Source: Lentzea waywayandensis
GTDB lineage: Bacteria; Actinomycetota; Actinomycetes; Mycobacteriales; Pseudonocardiaceae
DNA: 64,000 nt
Direction of reading: 5' to 3'
Assembly (NCBI RefSeq): GCF_900115955.1
Contig: NZ_FOYL01000007.1
Coordinates: forward strand, 411,995-475,994
The translations under genes were made by a program, and so were the position numbers. Below the pieces are notes generated by a model, which saw only the letters and a list, made by a program, of their open reading frames with translations, did no database searches and was not told the DNA's origin. Each line of letters opens with the position of its first letter. Within the stretch, counting starts at the first letter, position 1. Of the stretch, positions 34,071 to 41,888 are shown one piece after another.

Positions 34071-34762
34071 CACCGCTTGTGGCCGTTGCGCACGGCAGTC
34101 GTGACCCGCGTTCGGCGGCGTCGATCCACGCGTTGCTGGACGTGGTGCGGTCGTTGCGGCCGGAACTGGACGTGCGCGGCTGCTTCCTCGACCTGTGCGC
34201 GCCCCGGCTTCACGACGTGTTGCGCGAGCCCGCGGTGGTCGTGCCCTTGTTGCTGGGCAAGGCTTATCACGCCCGCGTCGACGTTCCGGCCGCCGTGGCC
34301 GAGTCTCGGGTGCCCGCCGTGGTGACCGACGTGCTCGGCCCGGACCCACGGCTGGAATCGGCCGCGTTGCGCCGGCTGTCCGAGGCCGGGGTCTCGTTCG
34401 GGGACAAGAACTTGGGCGTGGTGCTGGCCGGCGCCGGGTCCTCGCACGCTCCGGCGAACGAGGCCGTGGCGCGCGTGGCCCGGCGCTGGGCTCGCGAGTC
34501 GGGCTGGGCCGGTGTGGAGGCGGCGTTCGCGTCGATCGCCTCTCCCACCGTGCCCGAGGCGATCGAGCGGTTGAGGATGAAGGGGGCCACGAAGATCGCC
34601 GTGTCGTCGTGGTTCCTCGCTCCCGGCCTGCTGCCGGACAAGGTGGCGACGCTCGCGGGCGACGCCGTGGTCGCGCGACCGCTGGGGGACGACGTCGAGG
34701 TCGCGCAGCTCGTGCTGGACCGGTACGACTTCGCCCTGGCACGTCAGACCGTCGCCGCCTAG
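34067..34762 (+). CDS. che1: Sirohydrochlorin ferrochelatase-like protein (CbiX/SirB, Che1)
   Basis: 231 residues. VAVAHGSRDPRSAASIHALLD with the metal-binding His (AHGSR) and the second half AGAGSSHAPANEAVARVARR resemble the CbiX/SirB tandem repeat. Inserts Fe into sirohydrochlorin to make the siroheme of the sulfite reductase encoded upstream. Same order (nirA-cysH-che1) in mycobacteria. The stop shares CTAG with the convergent gene. Confidence 0.87.
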   Translation: MTPLVAVAHGSRDPRSAASIHALLDVVRSLRPELDVRGCFLDLCAPRLHDVLREPAVVVPLLLGKAYHARVDVPAAVAESRVPAVVTDVLGPDPRLESAALRRLSEAGVSFGDKNLGVVLAGAGSSHAPANEAVARVARRWARESGWAGVEAAFASIASPTVPEAIERLRMKGATKIAVSSWFLAPGLLPDKVATLAGDAVVARPLGDDVEVAQLVLDRYDFALARQTVAA

Positions 34763-34935
34763 CTCTTCTGGTTCGACAGGTATCCGACCGTCGCCCAGCC
34801 GATGCCGAGCAACGCTCCCCCGGCGATCGCGACGGCGGTGAGCGCGCTCGAATCGGCGACCGCGAGCAGGGCGATGACGGCCGCGTAGACCATCGACAGG
34901 ATCAGCAGGACCAGTCCGGACTTCTTCCTCGTCAT
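34759..34935 (-). CDS. Small two-helix membrane protein
   Basis: 58 residues from ATG 34935. TRKKSGLVLLILSMVYAAVI and SALTAVAIAGGALLGIGWAT form two helices with a basic inside end. The frame upstream of 34935 is shadow. Its start lies about 110 bp from the divergent histidine kinase start. Function unknown. Confidence 0.6.
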   Translation of the reverse strand: MTRKKSGLVLLILSMVYAAVIALLAVADSSALTAVAIAGGALLGIGWATVGYLSNQKS

Positions 34936-35047
34936 GGCTCCGAATCCTCGGGCTTCTCGGATTCCGAGCGCATCGACGGACCGGTGGGTTTCGCGCTCAG
35001 TCGACCGGCTACTGGTGTTTTCGCGCGCGTGGCCGCACAGTTTTCCG

Positions 35048-36151
35048 GTGTCCTCCGATGACGCCTGGGACCGCACCAAAGTCGCCTGGCACGTGGCCTT
35101 CGCGGTGTTCGCTCTGGTCAGCGTGGTGCTGGTGCTCGCGGAAGACCGGTTCGTGCCGGCCGCTCTGGTGCTACTGGCCGTGCTTTGTGTCTGGTACTGG
35201 CGCGTCGGAGCACCACTGGCCCGCGACGCACGCGGCGTGCGTTACCTGGCCGTGGCGATTCCTTTGGTGATCGCGATGTTCGCGTTGGTGCCCGCGCTGT
35301 CGGTGCTGTTCTTCACGCTGTACCCGCACATCTGGTCGTTGCTGGAACCCAGGCTCGCCATCTGGGCGACCGCGCTGACGTCCCTGTCGATCGGGACCGT
35401 CGTGCTCGTGTCCGGCAGCTTCAGCGAGAACTCGATCGGCGCGGCGGTGGTCATCTTCCTGAGCGTCGTCCCCGCCGTGATGCTGGGCCTGTGGATCGCG
35501 CGGATCATCTCGCAGAGCCGCGAACGGGCCGAGCTGGCTGTGGCCAGCCACGAAGCCGGCGTCCTCACCGAACGCGAACGCCTGGCCCGCGACCTGCACG
35601 ACACCCTCGCCCAGGGCGCGACCTCGGTGCTCCTGCTGTTGCGAGCGGCCCGAACCGCCACCGATCCCGTTGCGCGCGACCACCATCTGGCGCTGGCCGA
35701 GCAGACCACGTCCGAGAACCTGGCCGAGATCCGCGCGTTGGTAGCAGCGCTGACACCGGTCGAGCTGAACGGCGCCGCCCTCCCCGCGGCCTTGGAACGC
35801 CTCACTTCTCGGTTGGGCCGCGAGCTAGGACTCTCGGCATCGATGACCGTTCACGGCACGTATCGCACGCTGCCGCCCAACCACGAAGTCACGCTGCTGC
35901 GCGTCACGCAGGAGGCGCTGGCGAACGTCCGCAAGCACGCACACGCCTCGTTGGTGACCGTCTCTCTCGACTACTCGGCCGGCGTCTCGCTGTCTATCGC
36001 CGACGACGGCTGCGGTTTCTCTTCAGACACCCCGCACGGCTACGGCCTCGACGGGTTGCGAGACCGTGTGCGCGCCGCGGGCGGTGTGTTCGACATCCGT
36101 TCCGCGCCGGGCTCAGGAGTCCGCGTGCACGTACGACTGGAGGACGCGTGA
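35048..36151 (+). CDS. NarL-type sensor histidine kinase
   Basis: 367 residues from GTG 35048. About five N-terminal membrane segments and no obvious extracellular sensor domain. HisKA_3 is ERERLARDLHDTLAQG (phospho-His in RDLHD), and the ATPase has NVRKHAHASL and DDGCGF. Signals to the response regulator after it, coupled by GTGA. Stimulus unknown; the small membrane gene beside it may belong to the same sensing unit. Confidence 0.88.
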   Translation: MSSDDAWDRTKVAWHVAFAVFALVSVVLVLAEDRFVPAALVLLAVLCVWYWRVGAPLARDARGVRYLAVAIPLVIAMFALVPALSVLFFTLYPHIWSLLEPRLAIWATALTSLSIGTVVLVSGSFSENSIGAAVVIFLSVVPAVMLGLWIARIISQSRERAELAVASHEAGVLTERERLARDLHDTLAQGATSVLLLLRAARTATDPVARDHHLALAEQTTSENLAEIRALVAALTPVELNGAALPAALERLTSRLGRELGLSASMTVHGTYRTLPPNHEVTLLRVTQEALANVRKHAHASLVTVSLDYSAGVSLSIADDGCGFSSDTPHGYGLDGLRDRVRAAGGVFDIRSAPGSGVRVHVRLEDA

Positions 36152-36765
36152 TCCGGGTGCTGCTGGTCGACGACCACCCGGTCGTCCGCTTCGGCCTGCG
36201 CACAATCCTTGAGGCACAAGAGGATCTGACCGTGATCGGCGAATGCGGCTCCGGCTCCGAGGCAATCCGGCTGGCGTCGGAACTCCTGCCGGACGTCGTG
36301 CTGATGGACCTCAAGATGCCCGGCATCGACGGCGCCACCGCCACCGCCGCCGTGGTCGCGGCGACCACCTGCCGAGTCGTCGTCCTCACGACGTTCGACA
36401 CCGACGGCGACATCCTGCGCGCCATCGAGGCCGGCGCCACGGCCTACCTGCTGAAGGACGCGCCGAGCGAGGAGCTGATCGACGCGGTGCGGGCGGCTTC
36501 GCGCGGCCAGACCGTGCTGGCTTCCCCTGTCGCCACCAAGCTCGTGAGTGCGGTGCAACGACCTGGACTGAGTGCACGTGAGGCCGAGGTGCTCGGGCTT
36601 GTGGCGCGTGGGCTGTCCAACGGCGCGATCAGTCAGGCGCTGAATGTCAGTGAGGCGACGGTGAAAAGCCATCTGCTGCACGTGTTCAGCAAGCTCGACG
36701 TGAGTGACCGGACGGCCGCGGTGACCGTGGCGATGAGCCGGGGCTGGCTTCCCCCTGCGGCCTGA
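36148..36765 (+). CDS. NarL/LuxR-type response regulator
   Basis: 205 residues, GTG 36148 overlapping the kinase stop. Receiver with LLVDDHPVVRFG, phospho-Asp in DVVLMDLKMPG, and LKDAPSEELIDAV; LuxR helix-turn-helix with LSAREAEVLGLVARGLSNGAISQALNVSEATVKSH. Partner of the kinase; targets unknown. Confidence 0.93.
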   Translation: MIRVLLVDDHPVVRFGLRTILEAQEDLTVIGECGSGSEAIRLASELLPDVVLMDLKMPGIDGATATAAVVAATTCRVVVLTTFDTDGDILRAIEAGATAYLLKDAPSEELIDAVRAASRGQTVLASPVATKLVSAVQRPGLSAREAEVLGLVARGLSNGAISQALNVSEATVKSHLLHVFSKLDVSDRTAAVTVAMSRGWLPPAA

Positions 36766-36809
36766 TCACCCGATGGGGATTTGTCGGGGTCGCCTGCGAT
36801 CCTGTTTGG

Positions 36810-37316
36810 ATGCATATGTTCGTCGACGAGACCGAACGCGGCGGTCACCTGCTTGCCGCGACGCTCGTCGCTCCCGCCGCACTGCACTCGACCCGGTCAC
36901 TGATGCGGAGTCTCCTCCTGCCCGGCGAGCGGCGAGTGCACTTCAAGTCCGAAAAGGACAGCCGTCGCAAGTTCATCGTGTCGCGCCTCGTTGAACGAAC
37001 CTTCGAAGTAGTCGTGGTGTCCAGCTGCGAGAAGGGCGACTCCGCGCGTGCCGTCCTGCTGGAACGACTGGTGACAGAGGCGATCGACCGAGGCGTGAGC
37101 AGGCTCGTTCTCGACTCCCGTGACCACGCGGGCAACGGGCGCGACCGTGTGGTGCTCGCTCGCACCAAGGCCCGCGATGCGGGCATCGTCTACGAGCACA
37201 TCCAGTCGTCCGCCGAACCGGCGCTGTGGGTGAGCGACGCGGTCGCGTGGTGCCTGGGAGCTGGTGGCGACTGGGTGCGGCGGATCAATCCTGTGGTGAC
37301 CCGCGTCCAGCCCTGA
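36810..37316 (+). CDS. DUF3800-like (RNase H-fold) protein
   Basis: 168 residues. MHMFVDETERGGHLLAATLV begins with the acidic D-E pair of an RNase H-like DUF3800 protein, then RLVLDSRDHAGNGRD and EPALWVSDAVAWCLG with a late Asp. These acidic residues could bind metal. Function unproven. ATG 36810 or ATG 36816. Confidence 0.6.
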   Translation: MHMFVDETERGGHLLAATLVAPAALHSTRSLMRSLLLPGERRVHFKSEKDSRRKFIVSRLVERTFEVVVVSSCEKGDSARAVLLERLVTEAIDRGVSRLVLDSRDHAGNGRDRVVLARTKARDAGIVYEHIQSSAEPALWVSDAVAWCLGAGGDWVRRINPVVTRVQP

Positions 37317-37325
37317 AAAGCGCGA

Positions 37326-37362
37326 AGCCCAGGCAGCAACCGTCCGGAAGCGCACCTGGGCT
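37326..37362 (+). terminator. Weak stem-loop after the DUF3800-like gene
   Basis: AGCCCAGG (37326-37333) pairs with CCTGGGCT (37355-37362) across a 21-nt loop, 9 bp after the stop. No U-tract follows, so a terminator role is only possible. Confidence 0.35.
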
Positions 37363-37466
37363 CACTTCCTCCACCTAGTGGCAGAGGCTATGCGAACAGC
37401 CTAGCACATTTGAGCCCAACCGCTGCGGCCTTCCCCGCCGACCTGGCGGCTGCCACGATCGCCCCC

Positions 37467-37769
37467 ATGGCAACCCCTAGCGACATCCACGACTCCGAAG
37501 CCGTCGAAACGGCCGCGGACTTCGTCGCCTACCTGCACCTGCTCAGCGCCGATTTCACGGAGGACAGGCGAAAGGCCAAGGCCAGCGGCAACCCGTACTA
37601 CGACGGCAGCTGGGCGCACTCGGACATGGGGATCTTCCTCGAACGGTGGGGTTCCTGGCTGCAGGCGATGGTCGTCGAGGGCCGCCCGCACTACCCGAGG
37701 GACGAGATCGACCCGCCGTCGTGGAAGAGCCTCGCCCGGCAGCTCAACGCCGCCCGTGGCTACGAGTGA
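37467..37769 (+). CDS. Small conserved hypothetical protein
   Basis: 100 residues from ATG 37467. DFVAYLHLLSADFTEDRRKA, then GSWAHSDMGIFLERWGSWLQAM. A Trp-rich helical small domain of a type often found in actinobacteria without known role. The longer frame from 37410 includes low-quality Ala-rich sequence and is not used. No clear ribosome site. Confidence 0.55.
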   Translation: MATPSDIHDSEAVETAADFVAYLHLLSADFTEDRRKAKASGNPYYDGSWAHSDMGIFLERWGSWLQAMVVEGRPHYPRDEIDPPSWKSLARQLNAARGYE

Positions 37770-37842
37770 ACGGACGCCACTTTCAGCCGCCGCCACAAGA
37801 TCGAATGCGCAGAGCCGTTCGGGCGATGTGAACTGTGAACTG

Positions 37843-37871
37843 TTGACGTGAAACCTACTCATGAGTAGTCA
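37843..37871 (+). promoter_or_regulatory. Candidate promoter and 14-bp palindromic operator for the secreted protein gene
   Basis: TTGACG (37843-37848), 17-nt spacer, TAGTCA (37866-37871) fits a sigma-70-type promoter. The perfect palindrome CTACTCATGAGTAG (37855-37868) lies in the spacer and overlaps the -10 element, a classic repressor position. A direct repeat GAACTGT-GAACTGT sits just upstream (37830-37843). Transcription is assumed, not measured. Confidence 0.55.
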
Positions 37872-37925
37872 GGTGATTACGCCGCGTGCTGGAAATGTCC
37901 CTCGTCCACTCAACGGGGAGAGGCC

Positions 37926-38540
37926 ATGAAGCTAGCCGGAATTGCCGCAGCCGCACTGGTACCGATGTTGATGTTCGCCACCAACGCGTCCGCCGCCGCT
38001 CCGCAGACGATCACCTACAAGCTCCGGGCGACTGCCGTCGGGCAGACGTCGGACTTCACGCTCGACCAGGGCGTCGACGCGTCGGCGCCGGCGACCGTCG
38101 CGCCCAACGGCACGGTCAAGGTCACCATCGACCCCGCGCCCAACAAGATTCCGACCGAGGCCGGTGGCCGGCAGGTGCGGGAGATCAAGGGTCTCGCGCT
38201 CAGGTTGCCGGTGCCCGCCAACTCGAAGTTCCAGTCCGCGTCGCTGTCCGGCGGCTCCGGGCTGGGTGGCACGCCGACGGTCGCCTTGTCGGGCAACGAC
38301 GTCGTGCTGAGCGTGCCCGGTCCGATCAAGGGCGGCGCCGACTTCGAGCTGCCGACCGTCACGATCAACCTTCAGGCCGGCGGCACCGGGACGATCACCA
38401 CGAAGCTGGGTGGCACCAGCTACGACGCCCCAGGCCTCACCTTCACCGCCGTCGTCGTGGTGATCGGGTTCCCGATCAACGCCGCCGCGAAGGGCTACCC
38501 GGACCCCAGCCCCGTGCTGACCACCACCACGATCGGCTAG
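37926..38540 (+). CDS. Secreted protein, unknown function
   Basis: 204 residues. Signal peptide MKLAGIAAAALVPMLMFATNASA with a probable cut after ASA. The mature part is beta-rich, Gly/Thr/Val-rich, with no Cys (FTLDQGVDASAPATVAPNGT, GGTSYDAPGLTFTAVVVVIG). Resembles small exported beta-sandwich proteins in actinomycetes. RBS GGGGAGAGG before ATG 37926. A likely controlled promoter lies upstream. Confidence 0.7.
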   Translation: MKLAGIAAAALVPMLMFATNASAAAPQTITYKLRATAVGQTSDFTLDQGVDASAPATVAPNGTVKVTIDPAPNKIPTEAGGRQVREIKGLALRLPVPANSKFQSASLSGGSGLGGTPTVALSGNDVVLSVPGPIKGGADFELPTVTINLQAGGTGTITTKLGGTSYDAPGLTFTAVVVVIGFPINAAAKGYPDPSPVLTTTTIG

Positions 38541-38570
38541 AAACCCCGATGCCCCACCCCCTGCCGGGCA

Positions 38571-39005
38571 TCAGGAAGTAGCCGCGACCAACGCGGTCAT
38601 CGTGGCGAGCGTCGTGCGCAGGTCTTCCAAGGAGACCTGCGCACTGACGCGGTTCGCCCACTCGTGCTGCGCGTCCCGCAACCGTTCGATAGCCGCGTAG
38701 CCCTCGGGAGTAGGGCGCACCAGCTTCGCGCGGGCGTGCGCCGGGTTCGGCAGGTATTCCGCCAAACCCTTGTCCACCAACAGGTCCGCGATCCGCTGCA
38801 CGGACTGGCGCGTCAGTCCCATCTCACGCGCCACACCCGACACCGACAACGGCTCGCGCAGCACCGCGCCGAGCACCTGCCACCACGCCGCGGTCAGACC
38901 GACCGGCTTCGTCATCACCTCGGCCGCGTCGAGAAACGCCCCGTACAAACGGAAAGTCCTCATCACGACGTCGGTCAGCACGTCACCGGCCTCACTCCTG
39001 GACAC
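38571..39005 (-). CDS. MarR-family transcriptional regulator
   Basis: 144 residues from GTG 39005 (14 bp inside the end of the gene before). Winged helix with LTAAWWQVLGAVLREPLSVSGVAREMGLTRQSVQRIADLLVDKGLAEYL. MarR proteins bind palindromes and release them on ligand binding. A GTG at 38981 is an alternative start. Likely binds the TGACAG/CTGTCA repeats upstream of its operon (39601-39641). Confidence 0.83.
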   Translation of the reverse strand: MSRSEAGDVLTDVVMRTFRLYGAFLDAAEVMTKPVGLTAAWWQVLGAVLREPLSVSGVAREMGLTRQSVQRIADLLVDKGLAEYLPNPAHARAKLVRPTPEGYAAIERLRDAQHEWANRVSAQVSLEDLRTTLATMTALVAATS

Positions 39006-39606
39006 TCGCCACCAGCTTCCCGAAGGCCGCGGGCGTGTCGTCGCGGTTGAACTCGTACCAGGCCTCCAACGTGCCCGGCGAGAACGTCTCCAGTTCCGCG
39101 AGCACCTCGCGCGCGAACTCCAACGCAGAGGCACCACCGGCCGTGATCACACCATCGGCGCGCACCACGCGTTCGTCGCGGTACAACGCCGCGCCGCCGT
39201 AAGAACCAAGCCCCTCAAGGAAGTTCGACGTGTGCGCCACGTCGTCCAGCAACCCCTCGGCCGCCAGCGCGACCGTCGCGCCGCAGATCGCCGCGATCGG
39301 CTTGCCCGCCTCGCGGAACCGCCGCGCGAGCTTCCCGAACGCCGCCAGCTCACCGGTCTCCCAGCCGTCGCCGCCCGGCATCACGAGCATCGCCGCGTCG
39401 TCCAGCGAAACGTCCTCGAGAGCGATGTCGGGCAGCATCCGCACGCCGCCGATGGTGCGGATCGGGTCAGTGGTCAGCCCGACAGTACGAATCTCGTACC
39501 GCCCCGGCTGCTGCTGGAACTGCTGCAGGCTCACCTGCGCGGCCACGTGGCCGTACTCCCAGTCAGCGAGCTTGTCGGCCAGAACGAGGTACACCGTCTG
39601 TGTCAT
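38992..39606 (-). CDS. DJ-1/PfpI-family protein (YajL/ThiJ type)
   Basis: 204 residues. The nucleophile elbow is IAAICGATVALA (Cys in AICGAT), with LVMPGGDGW and the acidic residue E17 in the LADWEYG region. The superfamily contains glyoxalases, deglycases and peptidase-like enzymes; substrate not known. ATG 39606 lies within the operator array; coupled to the MarR gene, whose start overlaps its end. Confidence 0.85.
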   Translation of the reverse strand: MTQTVYLVLADKLADWEYGHVAAQVSLQQFQQQPGRYEIRTVGLTTDPIRTIGGVRMLPDIALEDVSLDDAAMLVMPGGDGWETGELAAFGKLARRFREAGKPIAAICGATVALAAEGLLDDVAHTSNFLEGLGSYGGAALYRDERVVRADGVITAGGASALEFAREVLAELETFSPGTLEAWYEFNRDDTPAAFGKLVASVQE

Positions 39607-39641
39607 GACAGTAGACTGTCATAAGTGACAGCATCCTGTCA
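39601..39641. promoter_or_regulatory. Operator array of TGTCA/TGACA half-sites, likely MarR binding sites
   Basis: Within 41 bp: TGTCATGACA (39601-39610, perfect palindrome), ATGACAGT-AG-ACTGTCAT (39605-39622, perfect arms) and TGACAG-CATC-CTGTCA (39626-39641). They cover the DJ-1 start codon and lie 28 bp before the divergent enoyl-CoA hydratase ATG, so both genes could be controlled by the MarR protein of the same operon. Confidence 0.7.
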
Positions 39642-39668
39642 AGCATCACCACGGCTAAGGTCAGCGCC

Positions 39669-40439
39669 ATGGCAGACGAGCTGGTCCACTACGAGGTGCG
39701 GCGTGGCATCGCGACGATCACGCTGGACTCCCCCCACAACCGCAACGCGCTGTCGTCGCAGCTGCGCCGGGAGCTCAAGGAGCACCTGAGCACAGCGGCG
39801 AAGGACGACCAGGTGCGCGTGGTCGTGCTGACCCACACCGGCTCCGTGTTCTGTTCCGGCATGGACCTCAAGGAGGCCGCCGGGGCGAGCGCGGGCGACC
39901 AGGGCGTCAACGAGTTCCCCGCGATCCTCGAACAGCTCTGGACCAGCCCGAAACCGGTCGTCGCCGCGCTCAAGGGCCCGGCGCGCGCGGGCGGCGTCGG
40001 CATCGTCGCGGCGTGCGACATCTCCATCGCCGCCAACGAGGCCACGTTCGCGTTCAGCGAGGTCCGGATCGGCGTCGTGCCGGCCGTCATCTCGGTGACG
40101 GTGCTGCCGCGGCTGCTCCCCCGCCAGGCCCACGAGCTGTTCCTGACCGGTGAGACGTTCGACGCGCAGCGCGCCAAGGAGATCGGCCTGCTCAACGCCG
40201 CGACCGACGACGTCGACGCGGAGGTCCGCCGCTACACGGACATGCTCGCGCTCGGCGCGCCCAACGCCCTGGCGGCCACCAAGGAGATGCTTCAGCAGGA
40301 GAGGTCCACGAACCTCGGCGAGGTCTTCGCGGACATGCTCAAGCTGTCAGCCCAGCACTTCGGTGGCCCCGAGGGCCAGGAAGGCATCACGGCGTTCAAG
40401 GAGAAGCGCAAGCCGTCCTGGGTGCCCGCCGAGAACTGA
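39669..40439 (+). CDS. Enoyl-CoA hydratase/isomerase family protein
   Basis: 256 residues. Crotonase fold: ATITLDSPHNRNALSSQL, oxyanion loop SVFCSGMDLKEAAG, GPARAGGVGIVAACDISIAA and FAFSEVRIGVVPAVIS. Position-specific catalytic acids are only partly conserved (the ARAGGVG and EVRIGV segments match), so hydratase versus other crotonase chemistry is open. ATG 39669. Divergent from DJ-1 across the operator array. Confidence 0.87.
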   Translation: MADELVHYEVRRGIATITLDSPHNRNALSSQLRRELKEHLSTAAKDDQVRVVVLTHTGSVFCSGMDLKEAAGASAGDQGVNEFPAILEQLWTSPKPVVAALKGPARAGGVGIVAACDISIAANEATFAFSEVRIGVVPAVISVTVLPRLLPRQAHELFLTGETFDAQRAKEIGLLNAATDDVDAEVRRYTDMLALGAPNALAATKEMLQQERSTNLGEVFADMLKLSAQHFGGPEGQEGITAFKEKRKPSWVPAEN

Positions 40440-40451
40440 CCTCGCCGGGAG

Positions 40452-40868
40452 CTAGAACCAGCCGGTGCACTCGATGACGCCCTGCGAGGACCCGCAGGCG
40501 CGCATCACCTTGCCGTCGTTCTTGAACGCGTCGGTGTACTTCGCGGAACCCGAATCGATCCTGGTGTACCCGAGGAACCCCTCGTGCTCGTTGGCCGAGG
40601 GGTCCTTTCGGTCCGTCCAGATCTCCTCGCCGGGCGTGCCGTAGGAGATGCGGCCCCACGCGCACTTCGACTTGTTCGACGCGCGCAGCTCGACCACGCG
40701 GCCGTTCTGCATGGTGACGGGGTTGTCGCCGTCGATCGTCTCGAACGGCGTGAAAGGCCCCTCCTGCGAACAGTCGGGGTCACCGGCGAACGACACCGCC
40801 GGGCAAAGCGCTCCAACAACCGCGACGACGCCGAGCGCACAGCTCAAGCGGCGGAATTGCGTTCCCAT
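40452..40868 (-). CDS. Secreted DUF2690-like protein
   Basis: 138 residues. Signal peptide GTQFRRLSCALGVVAVVGAL to about SFA. Mature part VVELRASNKSKCAWGRISYG and TPGEEIWTDR match the DUF2690 pattern (LR.S..C..aW.R....G..iW.DR), with several Cys likely in disulfides. Exported; function unknown. ATG 40868. Confidence 0.72.
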   Translation of the reverse strand: MGTQFRRLSCALGVVAVVGALCPAVSFAGDPDCSQEGPFTPFETIDGDNPVTMQNGRVVELRASNKSKCAWGRISYGTPGEEIWTDRKDPSANEHEGFLGYTRIDSGSAKYTDAFKNDGKVMRACGSSQGVIECTGWF

Positions 40869-40911
40869 GGAATGGCACTGTCCACTCCGGACGCCGAACC
40901 CGCAGCCCCAG

Positions 40912-41175
40912 TCACCGTTCTGTGCGAATCACGCGCACTTTTCGGTCACCTGATTCGGCGGTCTGTTTCGCAGCGTCACGCAGCACTTCCGAAACGGAGG
41001 CGTCCAGGTTCGCGGGCACGATCAGCGTGTACTCGCCCGCGGGCAGCCACGAGAGATCGGTCAGGCTGTCGTACAGGGCGTCGAGGTTCTGCCCGAACCA
41101 CTCGGGGAAGTCCAGCGCGCGGGCAATGGCCGAGATCGCGGCGGACTTTTCCGAAACGAGAATGTGCCGTTTCAT
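40912..41175 (-). CDS. Barstar-like ribonuclease inhibitor
   Basis: 87 residues. DFPEWFGQNLDALYDSLTDL is the barstar core (F-P-x-W-F-G-x-N-x-D-A-x-x-D). Binds and blocks a guanyl-specific RNase in the cytoplasm. ATG 41175 overlaps the RNase stop (ATGA), so toxin and inhibitor are made together. Confidence 0.9.
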   Translation of the reverse strand: MKRHILVSEKSAAISAIARALDFPEWFGQNLDALYDSLTDLSWLPAGEYTLIVPANLDASVSEVLRDAAKQTAESGDRKVRVIRTER

Positions 41176-41615
41176 TTGCTCACGTCCACGACGACGAACG
41201 ACGAATAGTGGTCGCCGGTGTAGAAGACTTCCTTTTCCGACCCGGTGACGATCCGTCGCGCGCCGCGGTCCGGACTGTTCGGCGTCGGCACGGTGTACTC
41301 CTTGTAGTACCCGGACTTCTGCTGCGGCAGCCGCTTCTCGCGGTTCTCGAACGTCACGCCGTCGTTGCGCGGGTACGGGAACGGCCCCTTGGCCTCGATC
41401 AGCTTCCACGTCTTCGCGGCCTCGGCGGGCAGCTTCGACAGCGACTGCACGTCCAGGCCCGACTGCACGCCGGGAACGGCGAGCTGGGAGGCGGACGGCG
41501 CGATGCTCGCAGGCGGCGTCTCGGGGTTCGCGGCGGTGTCCTTGAAGAACCATCCGACCACGACCAGCGCGATGAGCCCGACCAGTGCGACGGTCAGGCG
41601 ACGACCAGGACTCAC
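41172..41615 (-). CDS. Guanyl-specific ribonuclease (RNase Sa/barnase type) with N-terminal membrane segment
   Basis: 147 residues. LIEAKGPFPYPRNDGVTFEN, then LPQQKSGYYKEYTVPTPN, RGARRIVTGSEKEVFYTGDHYSSF match RNase Sa closely: Glu in YYKEY, Arg in RRIVTG and His in TGDHY are the catalytic set. Instead of a cleavable signal it has GLIALVVVGWFFK near residue 12-25, so it may be anchored. GTG 41615 overlaps the small membrane gene stop. Inhibitor follows. Confidence 0.92.
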   Translation of the reverse strand: MSPGRRLTVALVGLIALVVVGWFFKDTAANPETPPASIAPSASQLAVPGVQSGLDVQSLSKLPAEAAKTWKLIEAKGPFPYPRNDGVTFENREKRLPQQKSGYYKEYTVPTPNSPDRGARRIVTGSEKEVFYTGDHYSSFVVVDVSK

Positions 41616-41830
41616 GCTGCGACCTTCTCCGCTTCGGGCTCCGGCTCCGGCTCCGGTTCAGGTACCGACGCCGGGTTGTTCGCGCCCCAGTCAGCGACCC
41701 GGTCGATCAACCGTGCCACCCCCAGACACAAGGGCAGCACCACGATCATCACGACGGGGAACTGCACGGCGACGGGCAGCTGCACGACCCACAGCTCGAC
41801 CCCGTCCCACCACTGCACCAGCCAATCCAC
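41612..41830 (-). CDS. Small membrane protein with Pro-Glu repeat, upstream of the RNase
   Basis: 72 residues from GTG 41830. VDWLVQWWDGVELWVV then VMIVVLPLCLGVARLI gives one or two helices; the tail has PEPEPEPEPEAEKVAA encoded by a 6-bp tandem repeat (GGCTCC units, about 41636-41659). Overlaps the RNase GTG (GTGA). Could help export or tether the nuclease. Confidence 0.55.
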   Translation of the reverse strand: MDWLVQWWDGVELWVVQLPVAVQFPVVMIVVLPLCLGVARLIDRVADWGANNPASVPEPEPEPEPEAEKVAA

Positions 41831-41888
41831 GACCTTGAGAGTAGTCCCGTGACCCGTGTCACGGCATTTGGCCACGATCCAGGTGGGT

